36,837 nucleotides of DNA from JAGOQQ01 sp031973235 (GTDB lineage: Bacteria; Patescibacteriota; Minisyncoccia; Phycocordibacterales; UBA9973): NCBI GenBank assembly GCA_031973235.1, contig DALYDM010000006.1, positions 1 through 36,837 on the forward strand. The letters are read 5' to 3'. Positions within the stretch are counted from its first letter, which is position 1. The number at the start of each line of letters is the position of its first letter. Below are positions 8,010-12,464 of this stretch, piece by piece. The notes below the pieces were generated by a model. It was given only the letters and a program-made list of their open reading frames with translations. It did not search any database and was not told where the DNA came from. The position numbers were made by a program, and so were the translations under genes.

Positions 8010-8450
8010 ATGGGACAAAAAGAAATGAATCATGTTCCGTGTCTGAATCAGAAAGGGAACGTGATAGCAGTGTTGATAAAAAGTATCTTCCGATACTTTT
8101 CTGCAATGCGAAGAAAAGCAATTGTAAAAAATAGAATTGCGCACATTGTTGAAATAATTATCAAGATCAAAAAAGATGTATGGAAAAAGTGTCCATCTGT
8201 AGAAGCTCATACTTTAATAATTTTCAAAGCATGCGAAGTGTGCTCAAAAGGTGTACTTGATCAAGCATCATGTGAGATAGTGTGTGCAGCAAATTTATTT
8301 ATAGTTGAATGCTTGAAGAATGATATTTCCAATAAATCATTACTGCAGGCAAAGCGAAATTTTGATCACTTCAAAAATCATTCTCAAGGTGAAATCACAA
8401 AAGAGGTGATTCATCAAAAGTTCGAAAAGTGGTTTTCGCTGGGCACTTGA
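8010..8450 (+). CDS. Hypothetical protein, 146 residues
   Basis: Basic, helical protein with eight cysteines/histidine-rich patches scattered rather than arranged as a clear zinc motif; moderately hydrophobic stretches near 15-30 and 85-100 that are too weak for confident membrane helices. No family recognised. It has its own promoter, divergent from thrS, and its stop codon overlaps the -35 of the tRNA-fMet promoter. Confidence 0.6.
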   Translation: MGQKEMNHVPCLNQKGNVIAVLIKSIFRYFSAMRRKAIVKNRIAHIVEIIIKIKKDVWKKCPSVEAHTLIIFKACEVCSKGVLDQASCEIVCAANLFIVECLKNDISNKSLLQAKRNFDHFKNHSQGEITKEVIHQKFEKWFSLGT

Positions 8451-8475
8451 GTTTTATTGTAAAATACTGTACTAT
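8447..8475 (+). promoter_or_regulatory. Promoter for tRNA-fMet
   Basis: TTGAGT (8447-8452), 17 bp, TACTAT (8470-8475). The -35 contains the stop codon of the preceding gene. Confidence 0.5.
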
Positions 8476-8477
8476 TG

Positions 8478-8503
8478 AAGGACGTCAATTGACGTCCTTT
8501 TTA
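8478..8503 (+). terminator. Palindromic terminator before tRNA-fMet
   Basis: GGACGTCAA and TTGACGTCC (8480-8497) form a perfect 18-nt palindrome followed by five T. It ends the 8010 gene and sits directly after the putative tRNA -10. Confidence 0.75.
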
Positions 8504-8506
8504 TAT

Positions 8507-8577
8507 AGCGGGTTGGAGGAATGGTACCTCGTAAGGCTCATAACCTTAAGAAACACGTTCGATTCGTGTACCCGCAA
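8507..8577 (+). tRNA. Initiator tRNA-fMet (CAT)
   Basis: Cloverleaf: stem GCGGGT/ACCCGC with an unpaired A1 opposite A72 (the initiator 1-72 mismatch), D stem GAGG/CCTC, anticodon stem TAAGG/CCTTA around loop CTCATAA (anticodon 8539-8541), T stem ACACG/CGTGT, A73. CCA is not fully encoded (CAA follows). The usual three G-C pairs at 29-31:39-41 are reduced to two, with A29-T41. Confidence 0.9.
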
Positions 8578-8644
8578 CAATCCTGCCTTTTTGGTGGGTG
8601 ACAGGTGACATGTCATTATCTCAATGCGGTCTCTCGTCATAGAA

Positions 8645-8718
8645 GTCGGCGTAGCTCAGTTGGTTAGAGCGTGGGACTCATAAGCCCAAGGTCGGAGGTT
8701 CGATCCCTCCCGCCGACA
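8645..8718 (+). tRNA. tRNA-Met (CAT), elongator
   Basis: Acceptor GTCGGCG/CGCCGAC, D stem GCTC/GAGC, anticodon loop CTCATAA, variable AGGTC, T stem GGAGG/CCTCC, A73. Position 31:39 is an A-G mismatch. The CAT anticodon could also be a lysidine-modified Ile2 tRNA, but pairs 4:69 and 5:68 are G-C rather than the C-G typical of Ile2. The gene ends one base before the next ATG. Confidence 0.85.
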
Positions 8719-8719
8719 C

Positions 8720-8935
8720 ATGAAAAAAATTCAATACATTTCATTAAGAATTTTTTTCATAGCAATGGTGCTCTGTGCTAGCCTTATGTTGTCGATTGTA
8801 TGGTCCCATGGACCTGATACATTTTCAGTAGTAAACCAAATTGCACTTTCAGCGTTTGTTGTTGGATTGATGTCATTTTTGGTTTGGATTGTGTCGATAA
8901 TAATTGAAATCAGAGATCGGATTGTAAAAAAGTAA
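8720..8935 (+). CDS. Small two-TM membrane protein directly after tRNA-Met
   Basis: 71 residues starting MKKIQYISLR. Two hydrophobic helices (about 8-28 and 41-63) and a basic C-terminus (RDRIVKK). The ATG is one base after the tRNA discriminator, so there is no room for a promoter or ribosome site: the mRNA must be part of the tRNA primary transcript. Function unknown. Confidence 0.55.
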   Translation: MKKIQYISLRIFFIAMVLCASLMLSIVWSHGPDTFSVVNQIALSAFVVGLMSFLVWIVSIIIEIRDRIVKK

Positions 8936-8950
8936 TTTTTTGGGTACTAT
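8922..8950 (+). promoter_or_regulatory. Promoter for the tRNA-Asp array
   Basis: TTGTAA (8922-8927), 17 bp, TACTAT (8945-8950). It precedes the degenerate copies, so they would be transcribed together with the intact tRNA-Asp. Confidence 0.5.
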
Positions 8951-9060
8951 GTGTGAGCATCGTCCAAGAGTATTGTTTAAAAAATAAAAACGTGCAGTGT
9001 AGCTCAACTCAGACTAGACTATGTGTGAGCCTCGCCCAAGGCGAGTGCAGGAAAAGTCAC
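8947..9060 (+). pseudogene. Degenerate tRNA-Asp copies upstream of intact tRNA-Asp
   Basis: 9004-area copy: GCAGTGTAGCTCAACT (from 8994) matches GCAGCGGTAGCTCAACT of tRNA-Asp with a small deletion; further on CTCGC-CCAAG-GCGAG (9031-9045) keeps the anticodon stem with the anticodon lost, and TGCAGGAAAAGTC resembles the T-arm start. The acceptor 3' strand is missing. ACTATGTGTGAGC with TCG and CCAAG occurs twice (8947 and 9019), showing an even more worn copy in front. The A-rich leader before the tRNA start is shared too (8983-8993 and 9081-9091). Confidence 0.65.
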
Positions 9061-9091
9061 ATTATTTAGTTGAGTTGAAAAGTAAAAATTT

Positions 9092-9165
9092 GCAGCGGTA
9101 GCTCAACTGGTTAGAGCACTCGCCTGTCACGCGAGAGGTTGCGGGTTCAAGTCCCGTTCGCTGCG
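9092..9165 (+). tRNA. tRNA-Asp (GTC)
   Basis: Acceptor GCAGCGG/TCGCTGC, D stem GCTC/GAGC, anticodon stem CTCGC/GCGAG with loop CTGTCAC (anticodon 9126-9128), T stem GCGGG/CCCGT, discriminator G73. CCA not encoded. Confidence 0.95.
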
Positions 9166-9167
9166 CA

Positions 9168-9216
9168 TAAAACAGTTTAGTCCCCAATGTGAGAACATTG
9201 GGGCTTTACTGTTTTA
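9168..9216 (+). terminator. Compound hairpin after tRNA-Asp
   Basis: Outer arms TAAAACAGT (9168-9176) and ACTGTTTTA (9208-9216) enclose inner arms CCCCAATGT (9182-9190) and ACATTGGGG (9195-9203) with a GAGA loop. Probable tRNA terminator, although the T run is embedded in the stem. Confidence 0.7.
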
Positions 9217-9357
9217 CCGTAGCGTGGGACTTGAACCGAGGGCGCACGAAGTCCGCGATAGCGGAGCGCCCGAGTGGGGGTCGAGCGAATGAGATATTTT
9301 ATGAGTGGCTACGAAATAAAATATCCATGAGAGTGACCAAGTCCCGTTCGCTGCGCC
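9217..9357 (+). other. tRNA-derived, highly structured non-coding segment
   Basis: No ORF is supported here. 9226-9241 is the reverse complement of a tRNA T arm: GGGACTTGAACC matches tRNA-Asp, and GGACTTGAACCGAGG matches tRNA-Thr(TGT) over 15 bases. 9240-9270 folds as GGGCGC/GCGCCC enclosing TCCGC-GATA-GCGGA. 9293-9302 and 9316-9325 form a 10-bp stem. 9338-9356 is an exact 19-base direct copy of the tRNA-Asp 3' end (CAAGTCCCGTTCGCTGCGC), 190 bp from the original. Confidence 0.6.
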
Positions 9358-9398
9358 AAATATTAAAACACCAAACAAAGTTTGGTGTTTTAATATTT
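9358..9398. terminator. Perfect 19-bp hairpin closing the tRNA-Asp segment
   Basis: AAATATTAAAACACCAAAC (9358-9376) pairs with 9380-9398 around an AAA loop. The palindrome carries T-rich ends on both strands. Confidence 0.85.
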
Positions 9399-9409
9399 AA
9401 GTGTGCATC

Positions 9410-9418
9410 TGATATACT
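9410..9418 (+). promoter_or_regulatory. Extended -10 promoter for the HAD-like gene
   Basis: TGA TATACT (9410-9418), 19 bp before the ATG at 9438; no clear -35 because the hairpin occupies that region. Confidence 0.5.
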
Positions 9419-9437
9419 TTTATCAAAACGTATCATT

Positions 9438-9974
9438 ATGAAAAATAGAATCGGATTCGATATTGGTGGTGTGATCTTAGAGAGACCACCACTTCATGTA
9501 CTCTTTGCGGTGCAAAGAGGTGCAAGTGATGCAGATGTGATTAAATATTGGGCGCTCCCTGTAAGAAGTGTGACTGAAAGCATAAGAGGTATTGCAAAAC
9601 GATTTAATCCCGAAAATATTTTTTTGATATCGAAGGCCAGCGATCGACTTGCAGATGTCACAATGCATATCTTGAGAAGTAGAAGATTTTTTTCATTTAC
9701 AGGAATACCTGAAGAAAATGTTCGTTTTGTTCATACAATCCAAGAGAAAGCACGTCAATGTATTGATTGTGGTGTAGGGCATTTTGTGGATGATAATCCA
9801 AGAGTACTTGCATTGTTGGGGAAAGAAGCTCCAGATACACATTTGATCTTGTTTCAAAGTGAAAAAACAAATCAGAATTTAAAGCATGATTTTATTTTTT
9901 CACATTATTCAATAGTGCCAGAGAGCAGGTATTTGTTTCCAGCAATTATGCATAACATTTTGTACAGCAGGTAA
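9438..9974 (+). CDS. HAD-superfamily-like protein
   Basis: 178 residues from ATG 9438; a longer frame back to 9189 runs through the tRNA debris and promoter and was rejected. FDIGGVI at residues 6-12 resembles HAD motif I (DxDGV/T) but the second Asp is Gly, so it may not act as a normal phosphatase. FLISKAS matches motif II in position, and HFVDDNPRVLALL resembles the acidic motif IV. Small, without a clear cap domain. The last codons and stop form the left arm of its terminator. Substrate unknown. Confidence 0.65.
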   Translation: MKNRIGFDIGGVILERPPLHVLFAVQRGASDADVIKYWALPVRSVTESIRGIAKRFNPENIFLISKASDRLADVTMHILRSRRFFSFTGIPEENVRFVHTIQEKARQCIDCGVGHFVDDNPRVLALLGKEAPDTHLILFQSEKTNQNLKHDFIFSHYSIVPESRYLFPAIMHNILYSR

Positions 9975-9995
9975 TTTAAACCTGCTGTTTTTTTA
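9964..9995 (+). terminator. Terminator overlapping the HAD-like gene stop
   Basis: ACAGCAGG (9964-9971) and CCTGCTGT (9981-9988) followed by seven T. Confidence 0.9.
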
Positions 9996-10010
9996 TGATA
10001 TAATTTAAGA

Positions 10011-10390
10011 ATGAATAATAAGATATCTATATATATATAGCAGGTGCACTTGTTGTCGGATTTTTGGGTGGCTATGTTTTCTTTGGTTCTCACAAACCAG
10101 GGATGAATGATATGCACAAAATGGAAGACGGTCACATGATGATGAATCATTCAATGAGTGGAATGATGGAAGATATGAATGCATCACTACGTGGTAAGAC
10201 AGGCGTGGAATTTGATAAGGCATTTATAGATGAAATGATAGTGCATCATGAAGGTGCGGTGGATATGGCAGAGCTTGTACTCACAAGCACCACACGACCA
10301 GAGCTTTTGAAAATGGCACAAGAAATAATCGATGTGCAGACAAAAGAAATAAATCAAATGAAGGAATGGAAAGCAGAGTGGTCTAAATAG
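10011..10390 (+). CDS. DUF305 protein with its ATG out of frame (possible phase-variable start)
   Basis: The open frame runs from 10022 to 10390 and encodes IYIYIAGALVVGFLGGYVFFG (N-terminal membrane anchor), a Met/His-rich stretch typical of copper-binding regions (MNDMHKMEDGHMMMNHSMSG), and a DUF305 core with VHHEGAVDMAELVL and IDVQTKEINQMKEW. There is no usable start in this frame before the anchor; the only candidate, TTG at 10064, falls inside it. The natural ATG at 10011 (MNNKIS) is in another frame and reaches TAG at 10038. Between them lies TATATATATATA (10028-10039); removing one TA fuses MNNKISIYI to AGALVV perfectly. The alternatives are a true pseudogene or a sequencing slip. Exported, periplasm-facing domain likely. 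Confidence 0.75.
10028..10039 (+). repeat. (TA)6 dinucleotide tract at the DUF305 start
   Basis: Six TA units between the ATG and the membrane anchor. Five units would restore the frame, as discussed under the gene. Confidence 0.85.
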
Positions 10391-10391
10391 T

Positions 10392-10429
10392 AATTAAAAA
10401 TTCCGCACAGCTGTGCGGAATTTTTAATT
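10392..10429. terminator. Perfect palindromic terminator after DUF305
   Basis: A 19-bp inverted repeat centred at 10410/10411 with core TTCCGCACAGCTGTGCGGAA and A/T-rich ends on both sides. Confidence 0.9.
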
Positions 10430-10456
10430 GGAAAAATTTGGGTTTGATGATATACA
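10428..10456 (+). promoter_or_regulatory. Promoter for the tRNA-Thr(GGT) array
   Basis: TTGGAA (10428-10433), 17 bp, TATACA (10451-10456) preceded by TGA. The degenerate copies lie between it and the intact tRNA. Confidence 0.5.
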
Positions 10457-10470
10457 ATAAGAGTTGTTTG

Positions 10471-10581
10471 CAGGGTAACATACATGTCTTGAAGTGTAAT
10501 TAAATATATAAGTCGTTGTAGCTCAGTCGTAGCGTATTCTGAGGGAACATGGAAGTCTGAGGTGTGAGTAAAAAAATATAA
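10471..10581 (+). pseudogene. Degenerate tRNA-Thr(GGT) copies, 70-bp period
   Basis: GTCGTTGTAGCTCAGTCG (10512-10529) matches GCCGTTGTAGCTCAGTCGG of the intact tRNA 70 bp downstream with one substitution; then a shortened D loop, TATTC in place of CATTC, and a worn anticodon and T-arm region with no acceptor 3' strand. The preceding leader also recurs: AGGGTAACAT (from about 10472) with GTCT, GTGT and ATATAAG blocks aligns with AGGGAACAT (from 10542) and its matching blocks. This indicates tandem units in which only the last is intact. Confidence 0.65.
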
Positions 10582-10657
10582 GCCGTTGTAGCTCAGTCGG
10601 TAGAGCGCATTCATGGTAAGAATGAGGTCTCGGGTTCGATTCCCGACAATGGCTCCA
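10582..10657 (+). tRNA. tRNA-Thr (GGT), CCA encoded
   Basis: Acceptor GCCGTTG/CAATGGC with one G-T pair, D stem GCTC/GAGC, anticodon stem CATTC/GAATG with loop ATGGTAA (anticodon 10615-10617), T stem TCGGG/CCCGA, T73 at 10654, then genomic CCA. Confidence 0.95.
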
Positions 10658-10699
10658 GTTTAAAAAGCAACATGGTTGCTTTTTAAACTGGAGCCATTG
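10647..10699 (+). terminator. 25-bp hairpin that includes the tRNA-Thr(GGT) 3' end
   Basis: 10647-10671 (CAATGGCTCCA, then GTTTAAAAAGCAAC) is perfectly complementary to 10675-10699 with an ATG loop. The 5' arm consists of the tRNA acceptor 3' strand, discriminator and CCA plus 14 more bases. The T run in the 3' arm suggests a terminator, but it folds against the mature tRNA structure. Confidence 0.85.
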
Positions 10700-10835
10700 A
10701 GTAAGCCAACTGCTTGGCTTGCGTGCGGGAATCGAAAAGCTTTTCGTTAAATATGAGGACTCTGTCCGAATGTTTCGAAAAGGTATACTGTCCATGTAAT
10801 GGAAGATTCCCGACAAGTGTATTTTGTTCTTTCTT

Positions 10836-10892
10836 CGGTGTGTTTACTTGGAAGCAGCAATTCACTTAAAGAGTGCGTAACAGCTCGCCGCT
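10836..10892 (+). other. Sequence resembling the 23S rRNA GTPase-associated centre (H42-H44)
   Basis: GGAAGCAGCAATTCACTTAA then AGAGTGCGTAACAGCTCGCC follows the bacterial 23S consensus around E. coli 1051-1108 (AGAAGCAGCCATCATTTAAA, then GAAAGCGTAATAGCTCACTG). CGGTG (10836-10840) and CGCCG (10886-10890) can form the closing stem. The H44 loop GCGTAAcAGC is well kept. The base at the position of A1067 is G and the H43 stem pairs less well. The rest of a 23S gene is absent. Confidence 0.6.
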
Positions 10893-10895
10893 TTT

Positions 10896-10924
10896 GCCCC
10901 TGAGAATTTCACAGGGGCTTTTTT
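10896..10924 (+). terminator. Intrinsic terminator after the 23S-like segment
   Basis: GCCCCTG (10896-10902) and CAGGGGC (10912-10918) followed by six T. A dedicated terminator implies that the region is transcribed. Confidence 0.9.
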
Positions 10925-10982
10925 CATTCCAAACAATTTAGTACTATTCTTGTATTGTTGATGTTTCGATTGGTTGTGAATT

Positions 10983-11050
10983 TTAATTCTAAACTTTAAG
11001 CTACCTTAGCTCAGTTCCCTTTGTGTACAAAGGATAAAGTCCGAGCACAA
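10983..11050 (+). pseudogene. Degenerate tRNA-Thr(CGT) copy upstream of the intact gene
   Basis: GCTACCTTAGCTCAGTT (11000-11016) matches GCCACCTTAGCTCAGTT of the intact tRNA 92 bp downstream with one substitution. A CCTTTGT-GT-ACAAAGG hairpin then takes the place of the anticodon arm, and AAAGTCCGAG resembles the variable/T-arm start GGGTCCCGAG. The acceptor 3' strand is missing. The leader AATTTTAATT..TTTAAG is also shared with AATTTCAGTT..TTTAAG before the intact copy. Confidence 0.65.
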
Positions 11051-11091
11051 CAACGATTTTAATAAACTAAGAATTTCAGTTATATATTTAA

Positions 11092-11164
11092 GCCACCTTA
11101 GCTCAGTTGGTAGAGCACAGCTTTCGTAAAGCTGGGGTCCCGAGTTCGATCCTCGGAGGTGGCT
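11092..11164 (+). tRNA. tRNA-Thr (CGT)
   Basis: Acceptor GCCACCT/AGGTGGC, D stem GCTC/GAGC, anticodon stem CAGCT/AGCTG with loop TTCGTAA (anticodon 11125-11127), T stem CCGAG/CTCGG, T73. CCA not encoded. Confidence 0.95.
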
Positions 11165-11181
11165 CACATTTGTGCAATCTC

Positions 11182-11210
11182 TTGCAAAATCAAATCTTTT
11201 AGGGTATATT
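11182..11210 (+). promoter_or_regulatory. Promoter for rpmF
   Basis: TTGCAA (11182-11187), 17 bp, TATATT (11205-11210); the ATG is 10 bp further on, so the 5' UTR is nearly absent. Confidence 0.65.
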
Positions 11211-11219
11211 GTAACCACT

Positions 11220-11429
11220 ATGACAGTACGAATGAGACATACTCGTGCCCACACAAAAAACCGCCGATCGCACCACGCGCTTAAGGGTGTTAATCTTGGT
11301 GTAGATAAAGAGTCAGGAAGTACACACCTCCGTCACCATGTAGACATGAAGACAGGAATGTACAAAGGACGAAAGGTTATCGATGTGGTCAAGAAAGTAG
11401 AAAAAAAGCTTAAAAAAGCAAAAAACTAG
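11220..11429 (+). CDS. rpmF: 50S ribosomal protein L32
   Basis: 69 residues from ATG 11220. The basic N-terminus MTVRMRHTRAHTKNRRSHHA is the hallmark of this form of L32, a small protein of the large ribosomal subunit. No CxxC zinc knuckle is present, so it is a zinc-free form. The middle (DKESGSTHLRHHVDMKTG) and Lys-rich tail are longer than in E. coli L32. A longer frame from 11172 would start upstream of the promoter and was rejected. nusB follows after 25 bp without a terminator, so co-transcription is likely. Confidence 0.9.
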   Translation: MTVRMRHTRAHTKNRRSHHALKGVNLGVDKESGSTHLRHHVDMKTGMYKGRKVIDVVKKVEKKLKKAKN

Positions 11430-11454
11430 TATTTATTAATTCAATTGTTCTTTT

Positions 11455-12363
11455 ATGGCAAATAGGCACCTCTCACGTTCAATAGTTTTGCAATCACTCT
11501 TTGAGTGGGATTTTGGTTCTCATCATGATGAGGATATTTCTGATATTCTTACTCGTAACACTGAAGAATTTGGTCCGGGATTAAATGACATGACATTCAT
11601 GTCTACTCTTTCTGATTTGGTGGTAAAGAAAAAGAAGATTATAGATGACATTATTGAGAAAGCTGCTCCAGATTGGCCAATCGATAAAATTTCAGTGGTT
11701 GACCGAAACGTTCTTCGTATTGGTCTTGTTGAGCTTTTGTTTGGAGACAGACAAGAAGTTCCTCCGAAGGTTGCTATCAATGAAGCAATCGAACTTGCAA
11801 AAACTTTTGGCGGTGAAAATTCTGGAAAATTTGTGAACGGAGTCCTCGGTGCTGTATACAAGGAAATAGGTGAGCCAGGAAAGGATGACATGGGCAAAAA
11901 GAAGCCTCAACCTGAAAAAATTCCTTACGAAAAACTTCCAATAGAAAAAAAGGGAGGTGCAATTATCTATTCAATTGACGATAATGATGTCGTACGATTT
12001 GCAATGGTATATGATGTTTTTGGACGATGGACTCTTTCAAAAGGTGGAATCGATGAAGGAGAAACACCTGAAGAGGGAACAGTTCGTGAGGTCAAAGAAG
12101 AAATTGGTCTTGATATCGAAATTGTTAAGAAGCTTGGTGAAAATGAATACATCGCACATCACCCAGAAAAGGGAGAGATTCGCAAGCAAGTATCTTACTT
12201 TTTGGCAAAAGCACCATATCTTCCACTCGTACTTCATTCTGTTTCAGGTGGACTCAAAGACGCACGCTGGTTTGAAATACATGAAATCGATGGTCTTACT
12301 ATTTATGATGACGTGCTTGGATTTATGATACAAGCAATCAATTTCATTACAGAAGAACAATAA
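11455..12363 (+). CDS. nusB: NusB-Nudix hydrolase fusion
   Basis: 302 residues in one frame. Residues 1-140 are NusB, the RNA-binding antitermination factor that joins NusE on boxA of rRNA transcripts: RHLSRSIVLQSLFEWDF at the start, WPIDKISVVDRNVLRIG, and the final AINEAIELAKTFGGENS and FVNGVLGAV. A Lys/Pro linker (about 140-165) leads to a Nudix domain with the box at 197-219: GGIDEGETPEEG then REVKEEIGL, with all metal-binding Glu in place. Nudix enzymes cleave nucleoside diphosphate derivatives, but the substrate here is unknown. An ATG at 11890 in the linker could allow separate production of the Nudix part. No frameshift is needed. Confidence 0.9.
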   Translation: MANRHLSRSIVLQSLFEWDFGSHHDEDISDILTRNTEEFGPGLNDMTFMSTLSDLVVKKKKIIDDIIEKAAPDWPIDKISVVDRNVLRIGLVELLFGDRQEVPPKVAINEAIELAKTFGGENSGKFVNGVLGAVYKEIGEPGKDDMGKKKPQPEKIPYEKLPIEKKGGAIIYSIDDNDVVRFAMVYDVFGRWTLSKGGIDEGETPEEGTVREVKEEIGLDIEIVKKLGENEYIAHHPEKGEIRKQVSYFLAKAPYLPLVLHSVSGGLKDARWFEIHEIDGLTIYDDVLGFMIQAINFITEEQ

Positions 12364-12408
12364 TAGTTCTCATAGTTCTTTCTTTATTGGTTTAATTTCG
12401 TGAAATAA

Positions 12409-12444
12409 GAATTGTGAATGAATATATGTATTCATTCTTAATTC
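12409..12444 (+). promoter_or_regulatory. AT-rich hairpin upstream of rnc
   Basis: GAATGAATA (12416-12424) pairs with TATTCATTC (12429-12437) around TATG, and GAATT/AATTC extend it beyond a 2-nt internal loop: 14 bp, ending 20 bp before the rnc ATG. It could be a transcript hairpin cut by RNase III, as in known rnc autoregulation, or an operator. Confidence 0.45.
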
Positions 12445-12464
12445 ATACTTCGTGGTAAACACAC

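Larger units (their letters stand above)
10700..10925 (+). ncRNA. Putative structured RNA with tRNA and 23S rRNA-like pieces
   Basis: No ORF is supported on either strand. In order: hairpin AAGCCAA-CTGC-TTGGCTT (10703-10720); CGGGAATCGAA (10726-10736), the inverse of the tRNA-Thr(GGT) T loop; palindrome CGAAAAGCTTTTCG (10733-10746); a TATACT box (10784-10789) without a good -35; GATTCCCGACAA (10805-10816), a direct copy of tRNA-Thr(GGT) 638-649 positions; a 23S-like segment (10836-10892); and a terminator. A transcript could start near 10795 or come from tRNA read-through. Whether it is a functional RNA or debris cannot be told from sequence. Confidence 0.45.

Noticed and set aside
8645..8718. 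tRNA-Ile2 (CAT, lysidine-modified) as the identity of the second CAT tRNA
   Set aside because: Acceptor pairs 4:69 and 5:68 are G-C rather than C-G; elongator Met fits better, though it is not proven.
9189..9437. N-terminal extension of the HAD-like frame through tRNA-derived DNA
   Set aside because: It crosses hairpins, tRNA fragments and a -10 box; HAD motif I starts right after ATG 9438.
10523..10865. Minus-strand open frames across the tRNA-Thr(GGT) region
   Set aside because: They run antisense to the tRNA and hairpins and show no protein-like composition or promoter.
11025..11050. GGATAAAGTCCGAGC looked like the conserved GAGGAAAGTCCGGGC of RNase P RNA
   Set aside because: The surrounding bases align better with a worn tRNA-Thr(CGT) copy, and no other RNase P helices are present.
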